From NCBI GenBank assembly GCA_913775315.1, contig CAJYIX010000007.1, positions 1 to 64,000 of the forward strand: a stretch of 64,000 bases of DNA, written 5' to 3'. Origin of the DNA: an uncultured Sphingomonas sp. GTDB taxonomy: Bacteria > Pseudomonadota > Alphaproteobacteria > Sphingomonadales > Sphingomonadaceae. Made by a program: the position numbers and the translations under genes. The notes beneath the pieces were generated by a model that searched no databases, was not told the origin of the DNA, and saw only the letters and a list, made by a program, of their open reading frames with translations. Shown in pieces: positions 7,816 to 18,174 of the stretch. The number at the start of each line of letters is the position of its first letter. Position 1 is the first letter of the stretch.

Positions 7816-9147
7816 TCATCCGCCCAGCTTGTCGAAGCTGTCCGGCCCCGTCGCCGGCGGCCCGCCGCTCGGTGCGCGCGCCGGCTCGATCTCCGCCGCC
7901 TCCGGCGTGTCGAGCCGGCCGCCCTCCCACTTGGCGATCACCGCGCTGGCGACCGCATTGCCAACGACGTTCGTCGCCGAGCGGCCCATGTCGAGGAAAT
8001 GGTCGACCGCGAGGATCAGCAGCAGCCCCGCCTCGGGGATGTTGAAGAAGGCGAGCGTCGCCGAAATCACCACCAGCGACGCGCGCGGCACGCCCGCCAC
8101 CCCCTTCGACGTGACCATCAGCACTAGCAGCATCGTGATCTGCTGCCCCAGGCTCAGATCGACGCCGTACGCCTGCGCGATGAACATCGTCGCGAAGGTC
8201 ATGTAGATCATCGACCCGTCGAGATTGAACGAATAGCCGAGCGGCAGCACGAAGCTGGCGATGCGCGGCGGCACCCCGAACTTGTCCAGCGCCTCCAGCG
8301 TCCGCGGATAGGCTGCCTCCGACGAGGCGGTCGAGAAGGCGAGGAGCAGCGGATCGCGGATGTAGCGTACCAGCTCGGCCATGCGCGGGCCGACGATCAG
8401 GAAGCCCACGCCGATCAGGAGCGCCCAAAGCGAGGCCATGCCGAGATAGAAGGTGCCCATGAAATAGGCGAGGCTGCCGATGATCCCCGCGCCGCGCTCG
8501 GCCAGCGTCCCCGCCACCGCAGCGAACACCGCGAGCGGGGCGAAGCGCATGACATAATTCGTGACCTGAAGGATGACCTGCGCCAGCGCCTCGACCCCGC
8601 GCAGCAGCGGCGCCGCCTTTTCACCGACCGCGGTCATGGCGACGCCGATGAACAGGCTGGCGACGACGATCTGGAGGATCTCATTGGTCGCCATCGCCTC
8701 GACGATCGAGGCGGGGACGATATGGGTGACGAAATCCTTGAGGTTGAACGCCGCCTTGTCGACGCCGGAGGCAGTGTCGATCGGCGGGATCGGGATGCCG
8801 ACATTGGCCCCCGGCTGGAAGAAATTGACGAGGATCAGTCCGAGCGTGAGCGAGACGAGGCTGGCGCACAGGAACCAGCCGATCGCGCGCCCGCCGACCC
8901 GGCCAAGTGCCGAGGTATCGCCCATATGCGCGATGCCCGCGACCAGCGTCGAGAAGACCAGCGGCGCGATAATCATCTTGATGAGCCGCAGGAACAGGCT
9001 CGTCACGATCGAGAAATAGCCGGCGATCTCCTTCAGCCGCGCATCCCCCGCACCGCCGCCGTCGGTCAGCGACAGGTTGAGCGCGAGGCCGACGACGATG
9101 CCCAGCACAAGGCCGATCAGGATAAAAAGGGTCAGGCGCTTGGCCAC
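7816..9147 (-). CDS. Dicarboxylate/amino acid:cation symporter (DctA/GltP family)
   Basis: Inner-membrane secondary transporter of the DAACS (SLC1-like) family, about 443 residues from GTG 9145-9147 (VAKRLTLFILIGLVLGIVVG); GGAG precedes it. About eight membrane helices plus two hairpins. Family signatures visible: the serine-rich TASSEAAYPRTLEAL hairpin, LGYSFNLDGSMIYMT, and DHFLDMGRSATNVVGNAVAS. The last carries the substrate and sodium residues (D...R...N). Substrate (C4-dicarboxylate or Glu/Asp) is not decided by sequence. The frame extends 34 residues upstream, but that part lacks hydrophobic character. Confidence 0.93.
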   Translation of the reverse strand: MAKRLTLFILIGLVLGIVVGLALNLSLTDGGGAGDARLKEIAGYFSIVTSLFLRLIKMIIAPLVFSTLVAGIAHMGDTSALGRVGGRAIGWFLCASLVSLTLGLILVNFFQPGANVGIPIPPIDTASGVDKAAFNLKDFVTHIVPASIVEAMATNEILQIVVASLFIGVAMTAVGEKAAPLLRGVEALAQVILQVTNYVMRFAPLAVFAAVAGTLAERGAGIIGSLAYFMGTFYLGMASLWALLIGVGFLIVGPRMAELVRYIRDPLLLAFSTASSEAAYPRTLEALDKFGVPPRIASFVLPLGYSFNLDGSMIYMTFATMFIAQAYGVDLSLGQQITMLLVLMVTSKGVAGVPRASLVVISATLAFFNIPEAGLLLILAVDHFLDMGRSATNVVGNAVASAVIAKWEGGRLDTPEAAEIEPARAPSGGPPATGPDSFDKLGG

Positions 9148-9260
9148 GCAGTCACTCCGGCAACGATGTTCGGCGTGGGATGCCGGTAGAAGCGGGGGAG
9201 CGCAACCCCGGGCGCCGCTTGCCGCTTGAGCCGCGCCGCCGCCTCGCATAAGCGCACGAC

Positions 9261-11906
9261 ATGACCTCGACCAACGACATCCGCCGCTCGTTCCTCGATT
9301 ACTTTGCGGGGCAGGGGCATGCGAAGGTGCCCTCGGCGCCGCTCATTCCGCAGAACGATCCGACGCTGATGTTCGTGAACGCCGGCATGGTGCCGTTCAA
9401 GAACGTGTTCACCGGCCTCGAAAGCAGGCCCTATTCGACCGCGACGTCGAGCCAGAAGTGCGTGCGCGCGGGCGGCAAGCACAACGATCTCGACAATGTC
9501 GGCTACACCGCGCGGCACCACACCTTTTTCGAGATGCTCGGCAATTTCTCGTTCGGGGATTATTTCAAGGAGCAGGCGATCACGCATGCGTGGACGCTGC
9601 TGACGCGCGAATGGGGCTTGCCGGCGGAGAAGCTGACCGCGACGGTCTATCACACCGACGACCAGGCGTTCGACCTGTGGCGCAAGATCGCCGGCCTGCC
9701 CGAAGAGCGGATCATCCGCATCGCCACCAAGGACAATTTCTGGGCGATGGGCGCGGATGGCCCGTGCGGGCCGTGTTCGGAAATCTTCTACGACCATGGC
9801 GACCACATCTGGGGCGGCCCGCCGGGATCGCCGGAGGAAGACGGCGACCGCTTCGTCGAGATCTGGAACCTCGTCTTCATGCAGCATCTGCAGGAAGCGG
9901 ATACGATCGTCGGCGACCTGCCGCGCCCGTCGATCGACACTGGCATGGGGCTGGAGCGCATCGCCGCCGTCATGCAGGGCGTCCACGACAATTACGACAC
10001 CGACACTTTCAAGGCGCTGATCGCCGAGAGCGTCGCGCTGACCGGCACGGCGGCGGAGGGTGAGGCACGGGCCAGCCATCGCGTTATTGCCGACCATTTG
10101 CGCGCGTCGGGCTTCCTCGTGGCCGATGGCGTGCTGCCGGCGAATGAGGGGCGCGGCTATGTGCTGCGCCGGATCATGCGCCGGGCGATGCGGCATGCGC
10201 ATCTGCTGGGCGCCAAGGATCCGCTGATGCATCGCCTGGTCGGCGGGCTGGTGGCGCAGATGGGCGCCGCCTTCCCCGAACTCGCACGCGCGCAGTCGCT
10301 GATCGAGACGACACTGGAGCAGGAGGAAACCCGCTTCCGCCGCACGCTCGCGAATGGCCTGCGCCTGTTGGACGAGGCGACAGCGGACATGGGCGAGGGC
10401 GACACGCTGGCGGGCGAGACCGCGTTCAAGCTCTACGACACCTATGGCTTCCCCTATGACCTGACCGAGGATGCGCTCAGGGCGCAGGGCCTGTCGGTAG
10501 ACCGCGCGGGCTTCGACACCGCGATGGCGGAGCAGAAGCGCGCCGCTCGCGCCGCGTGGAAGGGCTCGGGCGAAAAGGCGTCGGACGAGCTCTGGTACGA
10601 TCTGGCCGAGGAAGCCGGCGCGACCGAGTTCGTGGGCTATGCGGCCGAGGAGGGCGAGGGCCAGATCGTCGCCATCGTCAAGGACGGCGTGCGCGTGGAC
10701 CGCGCGGGCGCGGGCGAGGCGGTGGAAGTCGTCGTCAACCAGACGCCCTTTTATGGTGAGAGCGGGGGGCAGGTCGGCGATGCCGGCAGCCTGACGACCG
10801 AGGGCGGCGTGCGTGCGAACGTCACCGACGTGCAGAAGCATCTCGGCCGCATCTTCGCCCATCAGGCGGTGATCGAAGCGGGCGAGCTGAAGGTCGGCGA
10901 TGCCGTCCACCTGACCGTCGACCACGCCCGCCGCGCGGCGATCCGCGCCAACCACTCGGCGACGCACCTGCTGCACGAGGCGCTACGCGAGCATCTCGGC
11001 ACCCACGTTGCGCAGAAGGGCAGCCTCGTCGCGTCCGAGCGCCTGCGCTTCGACTTCTCGCAGCCGACGGCCGTGACCCCTGAGCAGATGGCGGCGGTCG
11101 AGGCCGACGTGAACGCACAGATCCGCGGCAACGGCGCGGTCTCCACCCGCCTGATGACCCCCGAGGACGCGATCGCTGAGGGCGCGATGGCGCTGTTCGG
11201 CGAAAAATACGGCGACGAGGTGCGCGTCGTGTCCATGGGCACGAACGGCGACGGCTCGACCTATTCGCTCGAACTGTGCGGCGGCACGCATGTCCGCGCG
11301 CTCGGCGATATCGGCCTGTTCAAGGTCGTCGGCGAAAGCGCGGTCAGCTCCGGCGTGCGCCGGGTCGAAGCACTGACCGGTGAGGCGGCACGCGCCTATC
11401 TGGCGGGCCGCGACGAGAAACTGCGTGAGGCAGCGGCGGTGCTGAAGGCGTCGCCGGACGAGGTGCCCGCGCGCGTCGCGGCGCTGGTCGAGGAGCGCCG
11501 CCGGCTGGAGCGCGAACTGGCCGACGCAAAGAAGGCGCTGGCGCTCGGGGGCGGCGGCGCGGCGGTCGCCGGGCCGGAGCAGGTGGGCGGCGTCAACTTC
11601 GTCGGCCGCGTGCTGGATGGGCTGGAAGCCAAGGCGCTCCGCGGCGCTGTCGACGAGGAAAAGCAGCGCATCGGTTCGGGCGTCGTCGCGCTGGTGGCGG
11701 TGAACGACGGTCGCGCCTCGGTCGCGGTCGGCGTGACCGACGACCTCAAGGACACGAAAAGCGCGGTCGATCTGGTCAAGCTTGCGGTCGCGGCGCTGGG
11801 CGGGCAGGGCGGCGGCGGGCGGCCGGACATGGCGCAGGGCGGCGGGCCGGATGGTGGCGCGGGCGATGCGGCGGTTGCGGCGGTGCGTACGGCGCTGGCT
11901 GGGTAA
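9261..11906 (+). CDS. alaS: Alanyl-tRNA synthetase
   Basis: Charges tRNA-Ala; 881 residues, the normal length. The class II catalytic domain is at the N-terminus ([35 protein letters not shown]); the editing domain carries the zinc ligands [12 protein letters not shown] (HxxxH) and ELCGGTHV (CxxxH); the C-terminal DHHA1-type region ends in a Gly-rich [16 protein letters not shown] motif. It is preceded by a divergent symporter and followed by a bidirectional terminator. Confidence 0.98.
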   Translation: MTSTNDIRRSFLDYFAGQGHAKVPSAPLIPQNDPTLMFVNAGMVPFKNVFTGLESRPYSTATSSQKCVRAGGKHNDLDNVGYTARHHTFFEMLGNFSFGDYFKEQAITHAWTLLTREWGLPAEKLTATVYHTDDQAFDLWRKIAGLPEERIIRIATKDNFWAMGADGPCGPCSEIFYDHGDHIWGGPPGSPEEDGDRFVEIWNLVFMQHLQEADTIVGDLPRPSIDTGMGLERIAAVMQGVHDNYDTDTFKALIAESVALTGTAAEGEARASHRVIADHLRASGFLVADGVLPANEGRGYVLRRIMRRAMRHAHLLGAKDPLMHRLVGGLVAQMGAAFPELARAQSLIETTLEQEETRFRRTLANGLRLLDEATADMGEGDTLAGETAFKLYDTYGFPYDLTEDALRAQGLSVDRAGFDTAMAEQKRAARAAWKGSGEKASDELWYDLAEEAGATEFVGYAAEEGEGQIVAIVKDGVRVDRAGAGEAVEVVVNQTPFYGESGGQVGDAGSLTTEGGVRANVTDVQKHLGRIFAHQAVIEAGELKVGDAVHLTVDHARRAAIRANHSATHLLHEALREHLGTHVAQKGSLVASERLRFDFSQPTAVTPEQMAAVEADVNAQIRGNGAVSTRLMTPEDAIAEGAMALFGEKYGDEVRVVSMGTNGDGSTYSLELCGGTHVRALGDIGLFKVVGESAVSSGVRRVEALTGEAARAYLAGRDEKLREAAAVLKASPDEVPARVAALVEERRRLERELADAKKALALGGGGAAVAGPEQVGGVNFVGRVLDGLEAKALRGAVDEEKQRIGSGVVALVAVNDGRASVAVGVTDDLKDTKSAVDLVKLAVAALGGQGGGGRPDMAQGGGPDGGAGDAAVAAVRTALAG

Positions 11907-11932
11907 GCAGCCTGCGAAGATCGCCGAAAAGC

Positions 11933-11970
11933 AAAAGGGGGCGCAGCGATCGAACGCTGCGCCCCCTTTT
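11933..11970. terminator. Bidirectional terminator between alaS and fdxA
   Basis: Perfect stem AAAAGGGGGCGCAGCG/CGCTGCGCCCCCTTTT around a 6-base loop, flanked by A4 and T4, between convergent genes. Confidence 0.92.
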
Positions 11971-11988
11971 GACGGCTAGCCAATAGGC

Positions 11989-12330
11989 TCAGTCGCCGGC
12001 GCCCGGCTCCGGCGAGAAATACTTCTCGAACTTGCCCTCGACGCCCTTGAACTCGTCGGCGTCGGGCGGCGTCTGCTGCGCGTTGCGGGTGACGTTGGGC
12101 CATTGGGCGGAGAAGGTGTTGTTGAGCTCCAGCCACTTTTCAAGGCCGTTCTCGGTATCGGGCAGGATCGCCTCGGCCGGGCATTCGGGCTCGCACACGC
12201 CGCAGTCGATGCACTCGCTGGGGTTGATGACGAGCATGTTCTCGCCCTCGTAGAAGCAGTCGACCGGACAGACTTCGACGCAATCCATGTACTTGCAGCG
12301 GATGCAGGCGTCGGTGACGACATAGGTCAT
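11989..12330 (-). CDS. fdxA: Seven-iron ferredoxin FdxA
   Basis: Soluble low-potential electron carrier, 113 residues. The N-terminal half has two cluster motifs: [18 protein letters not shown] and [12 protein letters not shown], the spacing of [3Fe-4S][4Fe-4S] ferredoxins with the alphaproteobacterial C-terminal extension ([16 protein letters not shown]). It is the last gene of a leftward group behind the SUV3-like helicase and the S4 protein, 36 bp after the S4 stop. Confidence 0.96.
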   Translation of the reverse strand: MTYVVTDACIRCKYMDCVEVCPVDCFYEGENMLVINPSECIDCGVCEPECPAEAILPDTENGLEKWLELNNTFSAQWPNVTRNAQQTPPDADEFKGVEGKFEKYFSPEPGAGD

Positions 12331-12366
12331 TGTCGGGTCAGCTCCAGTCGGAAATCGCGGCCCCTG

Positions 12367-12669
12367 CTATGCGGCGGCGCCGGGTGCGTCAACGCCCTTG
12401 GCATGGCGAAGGTCCAGGTCGGCGTAACACGCCTGCGCCTCGGGCGCGGGACCACGGCGGTGGGGCAGGGTCTCGACGCGAATCACGCGGACGACGCCGT
12501 GGCATGGGAAGGCAAGCACCGACCCCACGCGGACGCAAGCATGCGCACGGTCGATCCGCCGCCCGTCGAGGCGCAGCGTCCCCGCCTCAGCAATTGCCTG
12601 CGCGGCGCTCCGCGTCTTGGCAAAGCGCGTGTACCACAGGAACAGGTCGAGGCGCTGGCCGTCACCCAC
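12367..12669 (-). CDS. S4-domain RNA-binding protein (Hsp15-like)
   Basis: About 100 residues. An S4 RNA-binding fold is visible in RLDLFLWYTRFAKTRSAAQA...GRRIDRAHACVRVGSVLAF, like Hsp15/YrfH, which binds stalled 50S subunits. I chose GTG 12667-12669, which overlaps the helicase stop by 8 bp (GTGGGTGA); an ATG at 12703-12705 would add 12 residues. The coupling to an RNA helicase gene suggests a shared role in ribosome or RNA handling (inference). Confidence 0.85.
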   Translation of the reverse strand: MGDGQRLDLFLWYTRFAKTRSAAQAIAEAGTLRLDGRRIDRAHACVRVGSVLAFPCHGVVRVIRVETLPHRRGPAPEAQACYADLDLRHAKGVDAPGAAA

Positions 12670-15187
12670 CGCGCAGATCCAGTCCGGCAAGGGCGGCAAA
12701 GGCATTGCCCGGGCGCGGCTTGGCCGGTGCCGCCGCCTCGCGCCGCCGTGGCCGCCCGCGCCACGTCCAGGCGAACGCCTCGCCGTCGCGCGCATTGGAG
12801 TGGAAGCCGAGCATCGCCATCAGCCGCGCGAAGGTCGCCGGTGCCAGCCCGATCGAGGTGGCGAGCGCGGGGTCGGGCACGAACGGCTTGCGCCCCTGCC
12901 GCGCGTCGTGCGCTGCCCGCGCGATCCGCTCGACCAGATCGACGCGGACGAATTGCCCGCCAATTCGTCGAAAACCGGGGGCGGGGTGCGCGAGGACCGT
13001 AGCGCCCACCGGCGGCGGCTCGCCCGGCGGCAACGCGCCGCGCGCGGCGGCCAGCGCCCGGCGCCATCGGGTCGGCCCGGGCTTCAGCAGCCGCGGATCG
13101 AATACATCGAGCGTGCCGATGACGATCCCCGCTCGCCGCAACCAGCGTCGCGGCCCCGGCTCCAGATGATCGAGTGAGGTCGAGAGCGCTTCGCGCGGCG
13201 CGATCCCGCCCGCATCCGCCAGCGCGGCGATGAACGCGCGCAGCACACCCGGCGCCTCGGGATCGCGCACCGCGCCGTCGAGGATGACGAGCGCAGGGAG
13301 GTGCCGCCGCACCTGTCCTTCCACCCAGCCCACGATCCGCGCACGTGCCTTGTCGCGCAGCGCCCGGTCGAGGCAGTCGAGCGAGCGGTCGAGCACGACC
13401 TGTGGCCGGGTAAGGACCGGACCCGGCTCGAGCCGCGCGACCACATGGCCCTGCCAGACGACCACCGGCGCATCGGTGCCAAGCGACATCGCCTCGTCCG
13501 GCGCCTCGATCAGCGCGCCGCCGCGCTTCGCGAACTCGCCCGACAGATGCTTTTCGGCCGCGGACAGGAGCAGCCGCTTGTCCGCCGCCTTCGCCTCCGG
13601 CGCGACGCGGAAGCGGAAGCCGTCGATGCGGCCGAGTTCGTGCTCCTCGACCGTCACCTCGCCCTCGGGTCCGACGACGACGGGTAGGTGGCCCGCACCC
13701 GCGCCGATCTGTCGAAGGAGCGCGGTCGTGCGCTTGTCGACGAAACGCTGCGTCAGGCTGGCGTGAAGTGCGTCGGACAGGCGCTCTTCCAATTCGCGCG
13801 TGCGGCCCGCCCAGTGCGCGGGATCCTCCAGCCAGTCGCTGCGGTGCGCGATATAGGCCCAGCTTCGCGCCGCGGCGATGCGGCCCGCCAGCGTCTCGAC
13901 ATCGCCATCCAGCCGGTCGAGCCGCGCGATCTCGTCGGCGAACCACTGATGGGGCAGATGCCCGCGCCCCTCCGACAGATGCTGGAACACGCGGCCGACG
14001 AAGCGGGCGTGCGGATCGACGCCGAGCTTCCTGAAATCGGGCAGCCCGCATGCCGCCCACAGTCGCCGCAGGATCACCGGATGCCGCGCGCGCGAGCGCA
14101 CCCAGTCCTCCTCGGCCAGTTTCTTGAGCACCGCCAGATCTACCGCCTGCGGCGCGGCGCGCAGCACCTCGTCGCGCGGCTTGCGCTCCAAGCTGTCGAC
14201 CAACGCATCGAGCGAGGCGAAGTCGGGCGATCCCTCGCGCCAGTAGAGGTGGCTGAGCGGTGGGACCTGATGCTCCTCGATCGCCAGCACTTCCTCGGGC
14301 GCGAAGGCGCCGGGGCCGTCGTCGACCAGCGCGCCGAACGTGCCGTCGCGCTGGTGCCGTCCGGCGCGCCCGGCGATCTGGGCCATCTCCGCGACGGTCA
14401 GCCGGCGGCGGCGGTGGCCGTCGAACTTGTGCAGCCCGGCGAACGCGACATGCGCCACGTCCATATTGAGGCCCATGCCGATCGCGTCGGTGGCGACAAG
14501 GTAATCGACCTCGCCCGCCTGGAACATCGCAACCTGTGCGTTGCGGGTGCGGGGGGAAAGCGCGCCCATCACCACCGCCGCGCCGCCGCGCAGCCGGCGG
14601 ATCGCTTCGGCCACGGCGTAGACTTCCTCGGCGGAGAACGCGACGATCGCCGACCGCTTGGGCAACCGCGACAGCTTGCGCGCGCCAGCATAGGTCAAGG
14701 TCGAGAAGCGCGGGCGGCCGATGATCTCCGAATCGGGTACCAGCGCCTTCAGCATGGGGCGCAGCGAGTTGGAGCCGAGGATCATCGTTTCGGCATAGCC
14801 GCGCGCATGGAGCAGCCGGTCGGTGAAGACATGGCCACGCTCGGGATCGGCGCCCAATTGCGCCTCGTCGATCCCGACGAACGCCGCCTCGCGCTCGATC
14901 CCCGTTGCCTTGCCTGCGTTGCCGCTGAGCAGCGGCATCGATTCGACGGTGCAGAGAAACCACTTCGCCTGGGGCGGGACGATCCGCTCCTCGCCGGTGA
15001 CGAGCGCCACCTGATGCTCGCCATTCGCCTTGACCACGCGGTCATAGACCTCGCGCGCGAGCAGGCGGAGCGGGAAGCCCATGATGCCGCTGGCGTGGCC
15101 CATCATCCGCTCGACCGCGAGATGGGTCTTGCCCGTGTTGGTCGGTCCCAGCACTGCCGTGACCGGGCTACGCGCGAACTGCGTCAT
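12662..15187 (-). CDS. SUV3-like ATP-dependent RNA helicase
   Basis: 841 residues of superfamily 2. Walker A GPTNTGKT at about residues 14-21, a DEAQ box in VGIDEAQLGADPERGH (about 110), motif V/VI in VATDAIGMGLNMDVAHVAF and QIAGRAGRHQRDGTFG (about 285). The long C-terminal half matches the organisation of mitochondrial SUV3, whose bacterial relatives are in alphaproteobacteria. SUV3 unwinds RNA for degradation; the same role here is an inference. The Arg- and Pro-rich C-terminus overlaps the S4 gene. Confidence 0.88.
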   Translation of the reverse strand: MTQFARSPVTAVLGPTNTGKTHLAVERMMGHASGIMGFPLRLLAREVYDRVVKANGEHQVALVTGEERIVPPQAKWFLCTVESMPLLSGNAGKATGIEREAAFVGIDEAQLGADPERGHVFTDRLLHARGYAETMILGSNSLRPMLKALVPDSEIIGRPRFSTLTYAGARKLSRLPKRSAIVAFSAEEVYAVAEAIRRLRGGAAVVMGALSPRTRNAQVAMFQAGEVDYLVATDAIGMGLNMDVAHVAFAGLHKFDGHRRRRLTVAEMAQIAGRAGRHQRDGTFGALVDDGPGAFAPEEVLAIEEHQVPPLSHLYWREGSPDFASLDALVDSLERKPRDEVLRAAPQAVDLAVLKKLAEEDWVRSRARHPVILRRLWAACGLPDFRKLGVDPHARFVGRVFQHLSEGRGHLPHQWFADEIARLDRLDGDVETLAGRIAAARSWAYIAHRSDWLEDPAHWAGRTRELEERLSDALHASLTQRFVDKRTTALLRQIGAGAGHLPVVVGPEGEVTVEEHELGRIDGFRFRVAPEAKAADKRLLLSAAEKHLSGEFAKRGGALIEAPDEAMSLGTDAPVVVWQGHVVARLEPGPVLTRPQVVLDRSLDCLDRALRDKARARIVGWVEGQVRRHLPALVILDGAVRDPEAPGVLRAFIAALADAGGIAPREALSTSLDHLEPGPRRWLRRAGIVIGTLDVFDPRLLKPGPTRWRRALAAARGALPPGEPPPVGATVLAHPAPGFRRIGGQFVRVDLVERIARAAHDARQGRKPFVPDPALATSIGLAPATFARLMAMLGFHSNARDGEAFAWTWRGRPRRREAAAPAKPRPGNAFAALAGLDLRGG

Positions 15188-15248
15188 GATGCCCCGAACA
15201 TCGGACGCCGGAGCACCATGCGCAAGTGTCTAGATCAAGCCGATCGGC

Positions 15249-15968
15249 TTACCGAACGCGCGGGCCGCCATAGGGGAGCGGCGGCGGCGGGCGGCGATCG
15301 CGGCGCGGCAGCTGCGCCTGATAAGCGTGGCCGCAATGATCGACGCAATAGGGGAAGCCGGGGTTCACCTTGTCGCCGCAGAAATGGAAGTCCGGCTCGC
15401 CCGGATGACCGATCGGCCATTTGCAGACGCGGTCGTTGAGGTCGAGCAGGCTGGTCTTGCCCGCGATCGCCTCCGACGGGCGCGCGGGGACGAGGCGGCG
15501 GGGCGGGGCGGGCGTGCTGGGCGGCGCCTGCTCGCCGGGGTTCTGGCGCACGAAGCCGCCCGGACCGACCGAGCGCAGCTCAGGCTGGCGCGGAACCGGC
15601 GCGGTCGGCGTGGTGGAGGGGATCGCGGGGCCTTCGCCGAACACGTCCTCTTCCTCGTCCTCCTCGGCTGCCTCGACCGGCGCGGGGGCGGGCGGGGGCG
15701 GCGCGGCGACCGGCTGCTGCGCCTTGGGGGCAGGCGCCGCTGCCTTGGGCGCTTCGGCGACCGGCGCGGGCTTCTCGGCCGCGGGCTCGGTAGCCGCAAC
15801 GGCGTTGGCCTTCACCGGCGACGGGCGCGGCTTGAGGCCCAGGCGGTGCGCCTTGCCGATCACGGCGTTGCGGCTGATCCCGCCGAGTTCCTCGGCGATC
15901 TGGCTGGCCGTCATGCCCGATTCCCACATCCGGGTCAGCGTACCAATGCGTTCCTCGGTCCAGCTCAT
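15249..15968 (-). CDS. gcrA: GcrA cell-cycle regulator
   Basis: 239 residues from ATG 15966-15968, starting MSWTEERIGTLTRMWESGMT. The N-terminal helix-turn-helix (ASQIAEELGGISRNAVIGKA) is the GcrA DNA-binding domain, which in Caulobacter works with sigma70 at CcrM-methylated GANTC promoters. Residues about 50-160 are a low-complexity Pro/Ala/Glu linker. The C-terminal CKWPIGHPGEPDFHFCGDKV with a following YCVDHC is the conserved sigma-binding end with four Cys/His-rich positions. The frame extends upstream, but only the chosen start fits the family. Confidence 0.95.
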   Translation of the reverse strand: MSWTEERIGTLTRMWESGMTASQIAEELGGISRNAVIGKAHRLGLKPRPSPVKANAVAATEPAAEKPAPVAEAPKAAAPAPKAQQPVAAPPPPAPAPVEAAEEDEEEDVFGEGPAIPSTTPTAPVPRQPELRSVGPGGFVRQNPGEQAPPSTPAPPRRLVPARPSEAIAGKTSLLDLNDRVCKWPIGHPGEPDFHFCGDKVNPGFPYCVDHCGHAYQAQLPRRDRRPPPPLPYGGPRVR

Positions 15969-16044
15969 GCGCGTCGTCTTCCCAATACAGATCGCCTGCA
16001 TGTCGCCTTGCAGGCCCCGGCGCCAGCGACTAGTCGCCTCTGCC

Positions 16045-16890
16045 ATGGCCAGCGAACTCCCGGCGTCCCAGCCGTTGCCCACCGACGACATGCTGCCCCC
16101 GCCCGGCGCGCCGGTGATTCGGAGCGTCAACTGGGGGGGCTTGAAGGCGCTCTATGTGAAGGAGGTGCGCCGGTTCTTCAAGGTGCAGCTCCAGACGATC
16201 TGGGCGCCCGCCGTGACGACGCTGCTCTATCTCGTCATCTTCACCGTGGCGCTCGGCGGGTCGGGGCGGACGGTGATGGGCATGCCCTTCGCCAGCTTCA
16301 TCGCGCCCGGCCTCATCGTGATGGGGATGCTCCAGAACAGCTTCGCAAACGCCAGCTTCTCGCTGCTCGTCGGCAAGATCCAGGGCACCATCGTCGATTA
16401 CCTGATGCCGCCCTTGTCCACCGGCGAGCTCCTGGCGGCGCTGGTAGGCGCGTCGGTCACACGCGCGGTGCTGGTGGGCGGGGCGGTCTGGCTGGCGATG
16501 GCGGTCTGGGGCGTCGATGTCTGGCCGCGCCATCCGCTCTCGATCCTGTGGTTCGGGCTGTTCGGAGCGGCGATGCTGGCGCTGGCGGGCGTCATGACGT
16601 CGATGTGGGCGGAAAAGTTCGACCACGCCGCCGCCGTCACCAACTTCGTGATCGCGCCGCTGTCGCTCCTCTCGGGCACCTTCTATTCGGTCGAGGCGCT
16701 GAGCCCCACCTTCCGCGCGATCAGCCACGCCAACCCGTTTTTCTACATCATCTCGGGCTTCCGATACGGTTTCCTCGAGCGGGCGGATTCGAACATCCTC
16801 GTCGGCGGCGCGGTGTTGCTGGCGGTCGACGTGGCGCTGGCGCTCGCCTGCTACGTGCTCCTGCGCCGCGGGTGGCGGATCAAGAGTTGA
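16045..16890 (+). CDS. ABC-2 type transporter permease (no ATPase partner nearby)
   Basis: 281 residues from ATG 16045 (MASELPASQPLPTDDMLPPP). A cytoplasmic N-terminus is followed by six membrane helices; the ABC2_membrane pattern shows in VKEVRRFFKVQLQTIWAPAV, in the G-rich MPPLSTGELLAALVG, and in APLSLLSGTFYSVEALSP (the usual xxPxxxLSGxFYP-like motif before the last helices). Relatives of E. coli YadH. No ATP-binding gene is adjacent; argD starts 83 bp later. The partner must be encoded elsewhere. Confidence 0.88.
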   Translation: MASELPASQPLPTDDMLPPPGAPVIRSVNWGGLKALYVKEVRRFFKVQLQTIWAPAVTTLLYLVIFTVALGGSGRTVMGMPFASFIAPGLIVMGMLQNSFANASFSLLVGKIQGTIVDYLMPPLSTGELLAALVGASVTRAVLVGGAVWLAMAVWGVDVWPRHPLSILWFGLFGAAMLALAGVMTSMWAEKFDHAAAVTNFVIAPLSLLSGTFYSVEALSPTFRAISHANPFFYIISGFRYGFLERADSNILVGGAVLLAVDVALALACYVLLRRGWRIKS

Positions 16891-16923
16891 CCCCCCACCA
16901 CCCCCGGTCGTAGAGCGGCATGC

Positions 16924-16946
16924 AGGGCGGCCGGTGGTCGCCCTTT
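16924..16946 (+). terminator. Hairpin before argD
   Basis: AGGGCGGCC/GGTCGCCCT with one mismatch and then TT, in the 83-bp gap between the permease and argD. Either the permease terminator or part of the argD leader. Confidence 0.5.
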
Positions 16947-16973
16947 CGCGTTTCTCACGTCAGGAGTGATTCC

Positions 16974-18170
16974 ATGTCGATGCCCGCGCTCATGCCCGTC
17001 TATCCGCGGTGCGAGGTGCGTCCGGTGCGAGGCGAGGGGTGCTACCTGATCGGCGAGCGGGAGGAGCGGTATCTCGATTTCGCCAGCGGCATCGCGGTCA
17101 ACGCGCTCGGTCACGGTCACCCGCACCTGACCAAGGCGATCCAGGAGCAGACAGCGACGCTGATGCACGTCAGCAACCTCTACGGCTCGCCGCAGGGCGA
17201 GGCGCTGGCGCAGCGGATCGTCGACAACAGCTTTGCCGACACCGTGTTCTTCACAAATTCGGGCGCCGAGGCGGTCGAGTGCGCGATCAAGACCGCGCGC
17301 CGCTATCACCACGTCAACGGCAACCCGGAGCGGCACACGCTCATCACCTTCGACACCGCGTTCCACGGCCGCACGCTCGGCGCGATTTCGGCCACCAACC
17401 AGGCAAAGATGCGCGACGGGTTCGAACCGCTGCTGCCGGGCTTCGCCTATGCGACGTTCAACGACCTCGAGGGGGCGCTGGCGCTGATCGACGGCAACAC
17501 CGCCGGTTTTCTGGTCGAGCCGGTGCAGGGCGAGGGCGGCATTCGCCCCGCGTCCCCTGAGTTCCTCAAGGGCCTGCGCAAGGCGTGCGACGAGCACGGC
17601 CTGCTCTTGGTGCTGGACGAAGTGCAGTGCGGCTATGGCCGGACCGGCAAGTTCTGGGCGCACGAGCATTACGGCGTGAAGCCCGACATCGTCGCCTCGG
17701 CCAAGGGCATCGGCGGCGGCTTCCCGCTCGGCGCGTGCCTCGCGACCGAGGAAGCGGCCAAGGGCATGGTGTTCGGCACGCACGGCTCGACCTATGGCGG
17801 CAATCCGCTCGCCATGGCGGCGGGTCAGGCGATCCTCGACGTGATCCTCGAGGACGGGTTCCTCGACCATGTCGCCAAGATGGGCGACCGCCTGCACCAG
17901 AGCCTCGAGCAGTTGATCCCCAATCACGACCACTTGTTCGACAGCGTGCGCGGGCTCGGCCTGATGCTCGGCCTCAAGATCAAGGACCCGGCGGTGTGCC
18001 GCGATTTCGTCGCGCATTGCCGCGATCATCACGGGCTGCTGCTGGTGGCGGCGGGCGAGAACGTCGTCCGCATCCTGCCGCCGCTGGTGATCGAGGAGGC
18101 GCACATCGCCGAGGCGATCGAGAAGCTCTCCGAAGCCGCGCGGGCGTTCGTGCCGGTGAGCGAGGAATGA
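16974..18170 (+). CDS. argD: Acetylornithine aminotransferase (class III)
   Basis: PLP-dependent transfer from glutamate to N-acetylglutamate semialdehyde in arginine synthesis; some ArgD also serve lysine synthesis. 398 residues from ATG 16974, after AGGAG. Seen: NSGAEAVECAIKTARRYH, LVLDEVQCGYGRTGK (PLP-binding Asp), and about Lys244 in ASAKGIGGGFPLGA (Schiff base). Followed by argF through a repeat element, so the two are probably one unit. The frame is open 18 codons further, without a ribosome binding site. Confidence 0.95.
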   Translation: MSMPALMPVYPRCEVRPVRGEGCYLIGEREERYLDFASGIAVNALGHGHPHLTKAIQEQTATLMHVSNLYGSPQGEALAQRIVDNSFADTVFFTNSGAEAVECAIKTARRYHHVNGNPERHTLITFDTAFHGRTLGAISATNQAKMRDGFEPLLPGFAYATFNDLEGALALIDGNTAGFLVEPVQGEGGIRPASPEFLKGLRKACDEHGLLLVLDEVQCGYGRTGKFWAHEHYGVKPDIVASAKGIGGGFPLGACLATEEAAKGMVFGTHGSTYGGNPLAMAAGQAILDVILEDGFLDHVAKMGDRLHQSLEQLIPNHDHLFDSVRGLGLMLGLKIKDPAVCRDFVAHCRDHHGLLLVAAGENVVRILPPLVIEEAHIAEAIEKLSEAARAFVPVSEE

Positions 18171-18174
18171 ACTG

